Positions 9,001 to 18,911 are shown, numbered from the stretch's first letter. The stretch: 64,000 nt of DNA from Mesorhizobium sp. AR02 (GCF_024746835.1 NZ_CP080531.1:2852001-2916000), one strand, 5' to 3'. Made by a program: numbers and translations. The notes: generated by a model not told the origin, from the letters alone.

Positions 9001-12000
9001 CCGGCGGCGGCATAGGCGTCGGTATCGTCAACGGCTCGAGTGGAACCCTGACCTTCGGGGCCGGAAGCTCCATCGCCGGCACGAGCAGCAACGCCTTCTC
9101 GATCAGCAATTCCACCCCCAACGTCACCTATAACGGCACCATCAGCCAGACGAGTGCCGCAAGTGCGGTGAAGATCTCCAACATGGCCGGCGGCACCGCC
9201 ACGTTCGGCGGCAAGATCACCGCCAGCACCGGCGCGGCCAATGCAATCGACCTGTCCACCAATGCCGGCGGCGCGATCAACTTCACCGGTGGTCTCGATC
9301 TGACCACGGACGGCGGCTTCGCCTTCAGCGCCATCAATGGCGGCACGCTGACGGTGACCGGGTCGGGCAACACGGTCAACACCGGCGCCGGCTTGGCGGA
9401 AAAGGGCATCCAGCTCGGCGGCGCCGGCGGTCTGACGATCGGTGCTGCCGGTGTGACGTTCGCCAGCGTCACCGTCGATGGCACCGGCGGCAACGTGTCG
9501 ACCGGCATCGTCATCGAGAACACCAGCGGCGGCAATGTCACCTTCGGCGGCGTCAACATCAGTCGCGTCATGGGCGATGCCATCCGTCTCACCAATGTCG
9601 CCAGCGGCATCTACAGCTTCAACGGTACGACGACCATCGCGGCCGTCGGCCTCTTGGGTGACGGCTTCGTGGTGCAGGGTAGTGCCGCCACCGTAAATGT
9701 CGCCAACCTGGTGACGACGGAGGTTGCGGGCGCCGATGTCAGCCTGACCAACAACACCGGCACCATCGCCATTGGCGGCACCATCACCAATAGCGGCTTC
9801 GTCGGCAACGACGGCGTCGTCGTCTCCGGCGGCACCGCTGCGATCACGGTCTCGGCCGATATCTCCAGTTCGACCAGCACGCTGGGCACGGCGGTCAAGG
9901 TCGACGGCATCAGCGGCGGCTCGGTGACCTTCAGCGGCGCGATCAGTTCGACCGGCACCGGCAATCTCTTTGCGATCGGCTCGACCACGGCACCGACCGG
10001 CGGCACGATCAGCTTCACCGGTTCGGCGCTTACGGCCAGCGGTGGCGGCGGTGCTGTCATCACCGGCCTTGGCGGCACCACGATCTTCAACGCCACCGCG
10101 CCCCTGACGATCACCAACCCGACCGGCACCGGTGTGTCGGTTTCGAACGTCGCCAGCGGCGCCAGCGCCACCTTCGGCTCGGTCACCGTGTCGGGAGCCG
10201 GCGGCAACGGTATCGATATCGGTGGCGGCGGCAGCAATGCCGGGGCGGTGACGTTCGGCACCACCTCGGTCACCCTGGGCTCGGCGGCCAACACCGCCGG
10301 CATCAACTTCGCCGGCACCAATGCCGACGTCACCTTGGGCACGACGACCGTGACGATGGGCTCCGGCGCCAACCAGACCGGCATCGACTTCAGCGGTTCG
10401 TCCACTACGGCTGACTTCGGCCTGACCACAATCACCGGCACCGGCGACCTCACCTCGCGCGGCATCGACCTGTCGTCGACCACTGGCGACAAGACCATCA
10501 CCTTCCTGCGCGGCTCCAGCATCACCAATCTGGGCATCGGCGTCGACCTGTCATCGGGCGGCACCACCGCGACCTCGGCCAACGCCAACTTCACCTTCGG
10601 CGACGGCACTTCGGCCGACGGGCTGCAGTCCTCCATCAGCGCCACGGCCGTTGGCGCCTACACCGTCAACACGATCGGGCTCGATCCGACGCTCGGCAAC
10701 TACAATTTCAACGATGTGTTCTTCACCGGCAGCGCCCATCTGGCCAGCGCGGTCGGCGGGACCATCATGGTTTCCCAGAATGGCGGCGTCATCGCCGCCG
10801 GCACGGACGGGCTCAGCGCCGCGGTCACGACCATCTCGGTCGCCCAGGCCGATGCCCTGGCCGGCACGCAGACCTTCGCCTTTGTCGGCACCGTCGATCT
10901 CAGCGGCACGCCGTTCACGCTCGATTCGGGACAGTCGATCACCGGCTTCGGCAACAACACCTCCATCCTCACCTCCGGCACCATCCAGCCGGTCAATGTC
11001 CAGGGCAATCTCGGCGCCACCGGCGGCAACGTCACCGGCAATGAAGGCGTGGTCACCGGCACGGGCGACTTGATGCACCTGCTCGGCAGCAACCAGGTGC
11101 GCAACACCGCTTTCGACTTCAGCGGCGCCAGCGGCTCGGTGTTCACCGTTGACCAGAGCGCGGGCGGCTTCAACAATGCCGGCGGCATCGTCATCGAAGG
11201 CGTCACCGTCAGCAATGTCGCCACCGGCAGTACGGCATTCAAGGTCGCCAGCCTCGACAGCAATTTGTCGATCATCAACAACAACGTCAACGTCAACGTC
11301 GCCGGCACGCTGCTCGACGTCAATGGCGGCACCGGCAACATCACGCTCACGCGCGGCACTTTGCCCAACAGCGCGACACCGGGCACGCTGACCGGCGGCG
11401 GCATCTCGATCGCCAACCGCAGCGGTGGCCTGGTCAACTTCACCGACAAGGTGACGGTCAACGGCAATGGTGTTTCGCTCACCAACAACACCGGCTCCAC
11501 CGTCACCTTCGCCGATCTGGACATCACCACGAATGGCGCGACGGCATTCAGCGCCAGCGGCGGCGGCACGGTCAATGTCACGGCCGGCGCGATCAACGCC
11601 ACGAATGCGCAGGCGGTGGCGCTCGATAGCATCACGGCCGGTATCAATTTCACCTCGACCAGCGCGACATTCAGCGCAGGCAACGGCATCGACCTGCAGA
11701 ATCTGAGCGGCACGGCGAGCTTCGGCACCGGCACGCTGACCAACACCGGTTCGGGCACCGCGTTCAATGTCGGCTCTTCGACCGATCAAAGCGGTGGTAA
11801 TGCGACCATCTCGTACGGCGGCACCATCGCCAGCAACGGCATCGGTGCGGCGGTCTCCATCCAGGAGCTGACCGGCGGCTCGGTGACGCTGTCGGGCAAT
11901 CTGACGGACGGCCTCGCGGGAGCCGGCGGCAACATCGTCGTTACCGGCATCGACAATGGCACGGCGGCGACCGTCACCTTCTCCGGCACGACCAAGCAGA

Positions 12001-15000
12001 TCGACTCGGGCGCCACCGACGGCGTTAGCCTCGGTATCGCCGGCAGTTTCCCGCTGGGCGCGCCGGCCCCCAATTCGAATGGCACGGTCAACTTCACCAA
12101 TGGCGGCCTCGCCATAAAGACGACGACCGGGACAGGCTTTGTCGCGGCGTATGGCGGCACCGTCAGCGTGTCAGGTACCGGCCCCGTTACCGGAAACACG
12201 ATCGACTCCGGCAGCAATGGGTTGATCATAGCTTTTGCCGATGTCGGCAGCGCCGGCGTTACCTTCGACAGCATCAAGGCGGACTCCACGATCCCTGCCC
12301 TTCCCGGCGACCCCGGCGGTGCCGGCGTGATGCTGGAGGGCTCTGTCCTTGCCGGCGACGTCAACATCGGCGGCTTGACCGACACCGGATACACCGGCGC
12401 CTCGTTGTCCGCCCTGAGCGGCGCCGGGGAGGTCAACTTCACCGGCACGATCGATCTCGACGTCAGCTATGCCGGGTTCGACATCGGCGGCCCCACGGTT
12501 GGCACCATAAACATCGCCAATGTCGCCGGGTCCACCCTGACCATCGATGGCGGCCAGTTCGGCATCATACAGAGCTCGCAGGGCGGGACCGTCAACGTCG
12601 GCGTCAACGGCAGCGCCAGCATCACAAACACCAGCCTTGCGGCCATCAGCCTCGGCGGTGGCAATGACCTGGCCTTTACCACGCTGACCTACAAAGGTTC
12701 GATCACGGTCGGTGCGGGTGCGGTGTTAAGCGCCACCGGCGACGGGACCCGTCTGAACATGAGCGGTTCAGTCGTTTCCACCACGGCGTCGACGGCCTTC
12801 GACTTCTTTGGCCATGCCGACGGCATATACGATATTTCGAGCACCATCGATCACAGCGGTGGCAAAGGTGTCGCTATCGGCGGCTCGGCTAACGGCACGG
12901 TCACCTTCTCGGGTACGTCGAAGATATTCAACACCGGGGCCAACGATGCCATCGTCAAGGCACCCGCGTACGTGCCGGATCCGCAGACCAAGGGCACGCT
13001 CAACTTCACCAATGGCGGCCTCGTCATCACCACCACGAGTGGTACCGGCTTCACCGCCAGCACCTTCGGTCCGGGCACGATCAGCGTCACCGGCAACGGC
13101 AACACCATCACCACCGGCACGGGCACGGCGCTGAAGCTTGGCGACGCGACAGCGGTCCTGCCGGGGGCGACAGGCGCGACGGTCGACGCGGGCGGCATCA
13201 AGTTCGATTCCATCTCGGTCAATGGCGCGGCGACGGGCATTTCGCTCAACGATGTCAGCGGCGGCACGCTCGATCTCGGCGCGGTCAACCTGCAAGGCAT
13301 CACCGGCGCCGGCGTCGATGTCTCCGGCACGCTCGGCTCGACGCTGAATTTCGCCAGCCTGAACATCGGGCTCAATGCCGCGAACGCCATTGGCCTCGAC
13401 CTCAACGGCGCGGCGCTTGGCGCGAGCAACATCACGGCGAGCGATTTCGATGTCGACGGCGGCAGCTTCGCCGGCACGATCGGCATCGACATGGCCGGTA
13501 CCACCGGCACCGGCACGATCCAGCTCGGCGACACCGTCAACAACAACCCGGCCGGCCAGACCTCGACCATCGCCAATGTCGGCTATGGTGTGCAGTTCTC
13601 CAGCGCCACCAATGCCCAGCTGGTGTTCGGCGACGGCCAGGGCCCGGCCGAATCGTCGATCGCGACCACCGGTGGCCAGGTCATCCACGCAGTCGACACC
13701 TTGCCGACATCGGGCGACTACAATTTCAACGACGTCAATTTCACCGGCGACACCTCGAACCTGTCGTCGATCCATGTCTATTATGTCGATCTGGACGGCA
13801 ACGGTTCGGGAACCGGCGACGGCAGCCTCGCCAACCCGGGGAGCCTCGCGCAGGCCCAGGCCTCGACGGCCAACGTCGTCGTTCTGATCGACAAGAACGT
13901 CGACGGCGGCCAGGAAACTCTCAACCTGAGCGGCGGCGGCACGTTCAACCTTGATGACGGGCAGGTGCTGCTCGCCTTCAAGAGCGGCGATGCGGCCGTC
14001 GATGTCTCGCAGCTTGGTGTCGACACCAGCAGCGGCGCCTCCGCTGCTTTCCACTTCACCACGGTGCAGAATTCGCCGATCATCTCGGCACCTTCGGGTA
14101 TTGATACGCTACGGCCCGTGCTGCAGAGCAACAACGCCACCTCGGTGATCAACTTTGCCACCAGCGGCACCGGCACCTTCACCGGCGGCATCGAGAACCT
14201 GATCGTCCGCAATCTCGGCAGCGGCTCCGGTGTCGCCGTCAATGCGACGGGCGCCTCCAGTTTCTTCCTCAGGAACAACGACATCGCGGCCGGCGGCAGC
14301 GCGCTCGACTTCTCCACGACCGGCGCGCCGGCCAATACGCTTCTGCTTGCCATCGACGGCAACACGCTGAAATCGACCGGATCCGCCCTGGCGGCATCGT
14401 TCTCCGGCCAGAACATCAGCACGACGGACAACTCGATCGCGATCAGGTCGTTTGCCGGCAACAAAGTGACGGGCGGCACCGGCGGCGGCATCGCCTTCAA
14501 CAATGTCCGTTTCGACTCCGACGGCGCCGGCGGCACCGTCAGCGCCGGCACGCTTGGCATCGGCACTCCTGGCGCGCGGGTCCAGGGCAACGGCCTCAGC
14601 TTCACCAACACCAGCGGCACCCTTGACCTGGGTACGCTCAGCCTCGCCAACAATGGCGGCACCGGTGTCATCGCCAACACCAAGACCACCACCTTCACGC
14701 TGAACAGCAGCGGCGGCGTGGTCACCACTCTGAACGGCGCGGCATTCGATCTCGATCCGCTGACCGTCAACATGACGTTCACCAGCGTGAGTGCCAACAC
14801 CGGCGCCAGCGGCATCATCTTCGATGGCGTTGCCGGCAGCTTCACCGTTACCGGCACCACGAGCATCGGCAACATGTCGGGCACCGGCATCAGTGCGATC
14901 AACACCAACACCGGTACCTTCAATTTTGGCAATGTGACGATCAACAACGCCGCGGCGACCGGCGGCGGCATCGGCTGGGCCAGTGGCACGCTCAACGTCA

Positions 15001-18000
15001 CCGGCCTCGCCAACATCGACACGACGAGCGGCACAGGTCTCTCGCAGAGCGGCGGCACGACCAGCTTCACCGGCGGCCTGACCATCGACACCACCACCGG
15101 CACCGGCATCGCCGGCACTGGCGGCATCATGGGCATCACTGCCACCGGCGGCGCCGAGACGGTGAATTCGACCCTCGGCCAGGCGATCAGCCTCTCCGGC
15201 GTCGCCGCGACCATCGCGCTGGACCAGACCTCGTCGGGTGGCGGAACAAGCAATGTCAGCCTGACCAATGTCAGCGGCACGGTCGGCCTCGGTACCGGAA
15301 CCGGCGCGCTCTCCGGCGCGACGGGCGCGGCGTTCGTGGTCAATGGCGGTGCGGCGGCCATCAGCTATGGCGGCTCGGTCACCAAGACCACCGCCGGCAA
15401 GATCGTCGACATCTCCGGCGTCACCGGCGGCACGGTCACGCTGTCCGGCACGCTCAGCGCCACCGGCAGCAACGACGACGGCATCTATGTCCACGCCAAC
15501 ACCGGCGGCACCTTCAATTTCAACGGCGCCATGACGCTTGCCACCGGCATCAACACGGCGGTCAACCTGGATACCAATGTTGGCGCCACCGTCAATTTTG
15601 CTGGCGGCATGGGGATCACCACCAGCTCCGGCCTTGGCTTCGGCGCCACGGGTGGCGGCACGATCAACGTCACCGGCACCAACACGATCCACACGACCTT
15701 GGGTGGCCAGCTCCTGGTCTGGAACGGCATGACCGTCGGCGCCAGCGGCGCCACCTTCAACACGATGACAGCGGACACCAAAGTCACCGGCGGCGATGCG
15801 GTCAATTTGACCAATGTCGGCGGCGGCACCTTCAATGGCGGCACGCTTAGCGTCCCGGGCGGCACCAACTTCAACGGCATCTTCCTCAACGGCACCAGCG
15901 CAACGGTGAACTTCGCCAAGGTGACGATCGCAGATCAGACGGGCACGGCAACCGGCGGCGGCATCAGGATCGACAACAACACCGGCGCGGTCACGATCAG
16001 CGGCAGCACAAGTCTGATCGGCGGGTTCGGCTCAGTCGAGGGTATCGGCATCGACATCAATGGCGGCTCCGGCAACGTCACGATCGCGGCGTCGGTGTCG
16101 AAGGGAACCGTTGCCAACAACGTCGTTCAGATCAGCGGACGCACCGGTGGAATCGTCACGCTCAGCGGAACCCTGAGCGCGGACCAGAGTGTCGGCACTG
16201 CCAACGGCATCGACGTCAGCAACAACACCGGCGGCACGATCACCTTCTCCGGCGCGAACAGCGCGCTGAACACCGGAACAACCACCGCCGTCAACCTGAC
16301 CGGCAATGGCGCCGCAACGACGATCAATTTCAGTGGCGGCGGTCTGAACATCGACACCACCAGCGCCAGCGGCTTCAACGTTACCGGCAGCGGCAATGTG
16401 ACCGTCAGCGGTGGCGGCAACACCATCGACACCACGACCGGAACGGCTTTCGCCAATCTGAGCGGCAACGCGACCATCACCAGCGATGCGGCGCTGACCA
16501 CAAGCGGCGCGGGACACGTGGTCGACATTCAAAGCCGCACCGGCAACGCCGTCACCTTGTCCGGCAGCATCACGAACACAGGTAGCGGTGCGCTGGGCAT
16601 CAACGTCCAGAACAACACCGGCGGCACGATCACGTTCTCGGGCACCAGCAAGGCGCTGACCACGGGCGCCAACACCGCCGTCAACCTGACCGGCAACAAC
16701 GGTGCGACCATCGACTTCACCAATGGTGGGTTGGTTATCAACACCACCAGCGGCACCGGCTTCAACGCCACCGGCGCAGGCCCGGCGGCGACCACCGGTG
16801 GCACCGTGACGGTGCAGGGTACCGGCAACACCATCACGTCGACCACAGGTACGGCACTCAACGTCGTCAACACGACGATCGGCGCCAACAATGTGACGTT
16901 CCAGAGTATCTCGTCGAATGGCGGCAGCGCCAACGGCATCATTCTCAACAACACCGGTTCGAGCGGTGGCCTGCATGTGACCGGCACGGGCTCGGCCGGC
17001 TCGGGCGGCACCATCGCCAACAAGACCGGTGCCGATGGCAGCACCACGCAGGGCACCGGCATCTTCCTCAACGGTACGAAGGATGTGCAGCTCGCCTGGA
17101 TGCAGCTGAACGATTTCGGCAATTTCGCGATCCGCGGCAACAACGTCACCGGCTTCACGCTCAACCACAGCGTCATCAGCGGCGACAGCGGCACCACCAA
17201 TAGCCTGACCGATGCGCTGACATCCTTCACCGCCAACACCGGTGAGGACGCGATCCGGCTGACCAACCTGCTGGGCTCCGGTTCGATCACCAATTCGAAC
17301 ATCAGCGGCGGCTACACCAACACCATCATGGTCGAGAACAACACCGGCACGTTGAACCGGCTGACGATCGACAGCTCCACCATCGGTGGCCGGAGCGACA
17401 ACGGCACCGGCATGAACGACGCCATCAACTTCCAGGCGGATGCAGGCAGCACCACGATGAACCTGACCGTCTCCAACAGCGCGCTCACCAGCGCACGCGC
17501 CAGCAATATCACCGCGACGGGTCAGGTCGGGACGAACATGGATGTCAAGCTCACCGGCAATACGGTGACCAACAATCATCCGCTGACCGTCAGCGGCGGC
17601 ACCGCCTTCGACATCGCCAGCCTCGGCAATGTGACCTTCGACATTTCCAACAACACCTTCGACATGCATGCCGCCAATGGTGGAACCGGCATCAAGTCGA
17701 ATGTCATCGAAGTGAACAAGGGCAGCGGCAGCGGCAATTCGACATTCGACGGCACGATTTCGGGCAACACGATTGGTGTCGCAGGGACTGCCCATTCGGG
17801 CAGCGGTCTCGGCTCCAACGACATCGACATCAACAGTCAGGACGCCGGCACGTTCACCGTCGCCATCCTGAACAACACGCTCACGCATTACGACACTGCG
17901 GGCATACAGATTACGCAGGGTCCTGGCACCAGCACGATCAATGCCACGGTGCAGGGCAATATCACGAGCAACGGCGATGCGAACGCCTTCACCGGCCTCT

Positions 18001-18290
18001 ATGTTGTCGCAGGCGTGGGCCTTGCCGGCGACAATGGCGTCATCAACCTGCTGGTCGGCGGTTCCGGGGCCCAGCGGAACGATTTTTCCAACGGCGATCC
18101 AGCGAATGGCAGCGATGTCTTCCTGCAGCAGAGCTCGCCCGGCACCTCGACATTCAACCTGTCGCGCGGTGTGTCCGGGGCCCCAACGGCCGAGCAGGTA
18201 GTCACGGACAACAACCTGAATCCGGCCACGACAACCGTGGCGACGTCCGGAACAATCAACCTCGTCAACACGGCGCCACCGCTACCCTGA
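6036..18290 (+). CDS. Giant inverse autotransporter with beta-strand-repeat passenger
   Basis: From the GTG at 6036 this encodes about 4,084 residues. GGGGAGG lies at proper spacing before 6036; an ATG at 5973 would put 21 extra residues in front of the signal peptide. Order: signal peptide (residues 1-34); a predicted outer-membrane barrel (about 40-268) resembling the intimin/invasin inverse-autotransporter domain (GIRRIVNPDLMLGGYAYINV, then FDAHVNVFVPIKG); a junction segment (RKRVNERVRGDIGVR); then about 3,770 residues of Gly/Thr/Asn/Ser-rich beta repeats ending in APPLP. The passenger has four modules beginning near nt 7024, 8343, 10705 and 13725. Three internal boundaries carry an ANAxFxFG segment followed by a Phe-rich strand (NFNDVxFTG in two, LFDVQNVIFIG in the first). 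A recurring unit (GGTxTFSG, then TxTGTGFxATG, then GGTVxVxGxGNTI) recurs many times. I noticed no cysteine. No Ig-like or C-type-lectin tip domains are evident, unlike classical intimin. Likely a very long surface fibre for adhesion. Confidence 0.85.
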   Translation: MRAGYRRSRIVSHLWKTTALTTLALGLSGVVAHGDPDGLWQPQIRAIIGADNNGGNAALEGFIPIKQTAESVLFLDVRAKHDFKDASGQDIGLGIRRIVNPDLMLGGYAYINVENYNSTQFTAGTLGVEAITPNFDAHVNVFVPIKGDSTDHSTSSTLSMVSNQLIEQISVLDHRDYAAWGIEGEIGAQVPLNLPDKHSLRLDIGGYHFEDPHGDDGSVTGAKAGFEYTIGDVFGSGTELVLAGEVRDDNRDHTQFAGSVRLNIPFNPGHGSDTTGAISGTDPVYPVSEGLRKRVNERVRGDIGVRIQSQDKTGGSTTRVAINAATNAAFGKFYFADGGLAGAGTQADPTTLDDAVTKAGSGGFVVALGGNGNIQTPGQTLAAGQTLIGGGESVTAKLFGGGTATFNLGGADGTIQGTNVANNVITLGTGNTLNGITITGGADGIFGNNATGTTLTNVTVTGAGGNGAEFKGNSTNVSASNFTATGNGLDGLHIEDNGTYNFTGTTLLQSNLDDGLDISGQGTYTFAIVNALNNTDRGITVQGTSTGGTFTTAGGTVSGNGGTAVFIDPITAHVVLDSITQTGGTSGVVLDHVSGSFTVNGATTVSNTTGPAIAITDSPATIRFGDINITNPGADGMSFSGVNAAVVAGNIVISGLGVGTGLDFSGSQTNFTAQSLAISGPGAAGTIGIDLANTTGGASIIITNGGSISGVDTGVRLGISGSLANSANAQFSFGGGSIAGITASLDARGLNQTLGLYAFGSTTFSGPQLFDVQNVIFIGSSATGSGDGSSLTNLATVATADAITASDAIFVLVNDGTPIDAAGGFSLSASQTLASFGNGRSFSLGGVPINVTGDNVQHDVAISDPAGAATLTNSGSGAVVTAANGNSLLDFNISGGSDAGINATSINGLTIQGVTVSNVDTGLFLGSVTGTVSVDNLNVQNASQTGIELVASSATVNFTGNTTIGNATNVGLFANNFDGTATFDDLDITGGGIGVGIVNGSSGTLTFGAGSSIAGTSSNAFSISNSTPNVTYNGTISQTSAASAVKISNMAGGTATFGGKITASTGAANAIDLSTNAGGAINFTGGLDLTTDGGFAFSAINGGTLTVTGSGNTVNTGAGLAEKGIQLGGAGGLTIGAAGVTFASVTVDGTGGNVSTGIVIENTSGGNVTFGGVNISRVMGDAIRLTNVASGIYSFNGTTTIAAVGLLGDGFVVQGSAATVNVANLVTTEVAGADVSLTNNTGTIAIGGTITNSGFVGNDGVVVSGGTAAITVSADISSSTSTLGTAVKVDGISGGSVTFSGAISSTGTGNLFAIGSTTAPTGGTISFTGSALTASGGGGAVITGLGGTTIFNATAPLTITNPTGTGVSVSNVASGASATFGSVTVSGAGGNGIDIGGGGSNAGAVTFGTTSVTLGSAANTAGINFAGTNADVTLGTTTVTMGSGANQTGIDFSGSSTTADFGLTTITGTGDLTSRGIDLSSTTGDKTITFLRGSSITNLGIGVDLSSGGTTATSANANFTFGDGTSADGLQSSISATAVGAYTVNTIGLDPTLGNYNFNDVFFTGSAHLASAVGGTIMVSQNGGVIAAGTDGLSAAVTTISVAQADALAGTQTFAFVGTVDLSGTPFTLDSGQSITGFGNNTSILTSGTIQPVNVQGNLGATGGNVTGNEGVVTGTGDLMHLLGSNQVRNTAFDFSGASGSVFTVDQSAGGFNNAGGIVIEGVTVSNVATGSTAFKVASLDSNLSIINNNVNVNVAGTLLDVNGGTGNITLTRGTLPNSATPGTLTGGGISIANRSGGLVNFTDKVTVNGNGVSLTNNTGSTVTFADLDITTNGATAFSASGGGTVNVTAGAINATNAQAVALDSITAGINFTSTSATFSAGNGIDLQNLSGTASFGTGTLTNTGSGTAFNVGSSTDQSGGNATISYGGTIASNGIGAAVSIQELTGGSVTLSGNLTDGLAGAGGNIVVTGIDNGTAATVTFSGTTKQIDSGATDGVSLGIAGSFPLGAPAPNSNGTVNFTNGGLAIKTTTGTGFVAAYGGTVSVSGTGPVTGNTIDSGSNGLIIAFADVGSAGVTFDSIKADSTIPALPGDPGGAGVMLEGSVLAGDVNIGGLTDTGYTGASLSALSGAGEVNFTGTIDLDVSYAGFDIGGPTVGTINIANVAGSTLTIDGGQFGIIQSSQGGTVNVGVNGSASITNTSLAAISLGGGNDLAFTTLTYKGSITVGAGAVLSATGDGTRLNMSGSVVSTTASTAFDFFGHADGIYDISSTIDHSGGKGVAIGGSANGTVTFSGTSKIFNTGANDAIVKAPAYVPDPQTKGTLNFTNGGLVITTTSGTGFTASTFGPGTISVTGNGNTITTGTGTALKLGDATAVLPGATGATVDAGGIKFDSISVNGAATGISLNDVSGGTLDLGAVNLQGITGAGVDVSGTLGSTLNFASLNIGLNAANAIGLDLNGAALGASNITASDFDVDGGSFAGTIGIDMAGTTGTGTIQLGDTVNNNPAGQTSTIANVGYGVQFSSATNAQLVFGDGQGPAESSIATTGGQVIHAVDTLPTSGDYNFNDVNFTGDTSNLSSIHVYYVDLDGNGSGTGDGSLANPGSLAQAQASTANVVVLIDKNVDGGQETLNLSGGGTFNLDDGQVLLAFKSGDAAVDVSQLGVDTSSGASAAFHFTTVQNSPIISAPSGIDTLRPVLQSNNATSVINFATSGTGTFTGGIENLIVRNLGSGSGVAVNATGASSFFLRNNDIAAGGSALDFSTTGAPANTLLLAIDGNTLKSTGSALAASFSGQNISTTDNSIAIRSFAGNKVTGGTGGGIAFNNVRFDSDGAGGTVSAGTLGIGTPGARVQGNGLSFTNTSGTLDLGTLSLANNGGTGVIANTKTTTFTLNSSGGVVTTLNGAAFDLDPLTVNMTFTSVSANTGASGIIFDGVAGSFTVTGTTSIGNMSGTGISAINTNTGTFNFGNVTINNAAATGGGIGWASGTLNVTGLANIDTTSGTGLSQSGGTTSFTGGLTIDTTTGTGIAGTGGIMGITATGGAETVNSTLGQAISLSGVAATIALDQTSSGGGTSNVSLTNVSGTVGLGTGTGALSGATGAAFVVNGGAAAISYGGSVTKTTAGKIVDISGVTGGTVTLSGTLSATGSNDDGIYVHANTGGTFNFNGAMTLATGINTAVNLDTNVGATVNFAGGMGITTSSGLGFGATGGGTINVTGTNTIHTTLGGQLLVWNGMTVGASGATFNTMTADTKVTGGDAVNLTNVGGGTFNGGTLSVPGGTNFNGIFLNGTSATVNFAKVTIADQTGTATGGGIRIDNNTGAVTISGSTSLIGGFGSVEGIGIDINGGSGNVTIAASVSKGTVANNVVQISGRTGGIVTLSGTLSADQSVGTANGIDVSNNTGGTITFSGANSALNTGTTTAVNLTGNGAATTINFSGGGLNIDTTSASGFNVTGSGNVTVSGGGNTIDTTTGTAFANLSGNATITSDAALTTSGAGHVVDIQSRTGNAVTLSGSITNTGSGALGINVQNNTGGTITFSGTSKALTTGANTAVNLTGNNGATIDFTNGGLVINTTSGTGFNATGAGPAATTGGTVTVQGTGNTITSTTGTALNVVNTTIGANNVTFQSISSNGGSANGIILNNTGSSGGLHVTGTGSAGSGGTIANKTGADGSTTQGTGIFLNGTKDVQLAWMQLNDFGNFAIRGNNVTGFTLNHSVISGDSGTTNSLTDALTSFTANTGEDAIRLTNLLGSGSITNSNISGGYTNTIMVENNTGTLNRLTIDSSTIGGRSDNGTGMNDAINFQADAGSTTMNLTVSNSALTSARASNITATGQVGTNMDVKLTGNTVTNNHPLTVSGGTAFDIASLGNVTFDISNNTFDMHAANGGTGIKSNVIEVNKGSGSGNSTFDGTISGNTIGVAGTAHSGSGLGSNDIDINSQDAGTFTVAILNNTLTHYDTAGIQITQGPGTSTINATVQGNITSNGDANAFTGLYVVAGVGLAGDNGVINLLVGGSGAQRNDFSNGDPANGSDVFLQQSSPGTSTFNLSRGVSGAPTAEQVVTDNNLNPATTTVATSGTINLVNTAPPLP

Positions 18291-18397
18291 TCAAGTTGAG
18301 CGGTAGTTTAGCAGTCGCGAATACACAAGATTAATATCGACTTTTCTATCCGATATGTCATGTTAGCGGCGTCGGATAGAAACTGGAGGGGGGCTGT

Positions 18398-18898
18398 ATG
18401 TCAGAGCCATATCTATCGGAAATAAAGCTGATGTCATTCGGCTTTCCCCCCAAGGGCTGGGCGCTCTGCAACGGGCAATTACTGCCGATAAACCAGAATC
18501 AGGCGCTGTTTGCTCTTTTGGGCACGACCTATGGCGGCAACGGGCAAACCACGTTCGGGCTGCCAAATCTGCAGGGGCGCGTGCCGACGCATATGGGCGG
18601 TAACGGGTTTTTCCTCGGCCAGACCGGCGGCGAGCCGTCGCATACGCTCACCCTCCAGGAATTGCCGACCCACCTGCATGGTGCCAGCGCCTCGACAGTG
18701 GATGGCGACCAGGTGATCGCCACCAACAATTATCTCGGGCCGGGCAATCAGCTCTACGGCGCACCGGCGAACCTGACGACGATGATTCCGACGGAAGTCA
18801 GCAATGTCGGCAGCAGCCAGCCGCATGAAAACATGCAGCCATACCTGACTTTGAGTTTCTGTATCGCCCTGCAAGGCATCTTCCCCTCGCAAAATTGA
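18398..18898 (+). CDS. Tail-collar domain protein (MdpB-like), paralogue 1
   Basis: This 166-residue protein has the phage tail-collar fold signature: an N-terminal EIKLMSFGFPPKGWALCNGQ strand, LFALLGTTYGGNGQTTFGLPNLQGR, a His-x-His pair (His92 and His94), and the closing QPHENMQPYLTLSFCIALQGIFPS block. Related bacterial proteins are known as microcystin-dependent protein MdpB; phage homologues form trimeric receptor-binding fibres. TGGAGGGGGG precedes the ATG. No signal peptide is seen. It begins 107 bp after the giant gene and starts a tight co-directional run of five genes, so joint expression is likely. Confidence 0.85.
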   Translation: MSEPYLSEIKLMSFGFPPKGWALCNGQLLPINQNQALFALLGTTYGGNGQTTFGLPNLQGRVPTHMGGNGFFLGQTGGEPSHTLTLQELPTHLHGASASTVDGDQVIATNNYLGPGNQLYGAPANLTTMIPTEVSNVGSSQPHENMQPYLTLSFCIALQGIFPSQN

Positions 18899-18911
18899 AG
18901 GAGATCAAACG

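Noticed and set aside
13781..17888. Very long antisense open frames inside the giant gene (for example on the minus strand at 13781-15361, 14109-15692 and 16032-17888).
   Set aside because: They mirror the low-complexity Gly/Thr/Asn coding repeats. They have no domains, no ribosome-binding sites and highly biased composition, so they are by-products of codon bias in the real gene.
7000..18200. Repeated DNA in the giant gene as a possible CRISPR array or tandem satellite.
   Set aside because: The repeats are protein-level motifs of variable length and sequence inside one open frame; there are no constant repeats with unique spacers.
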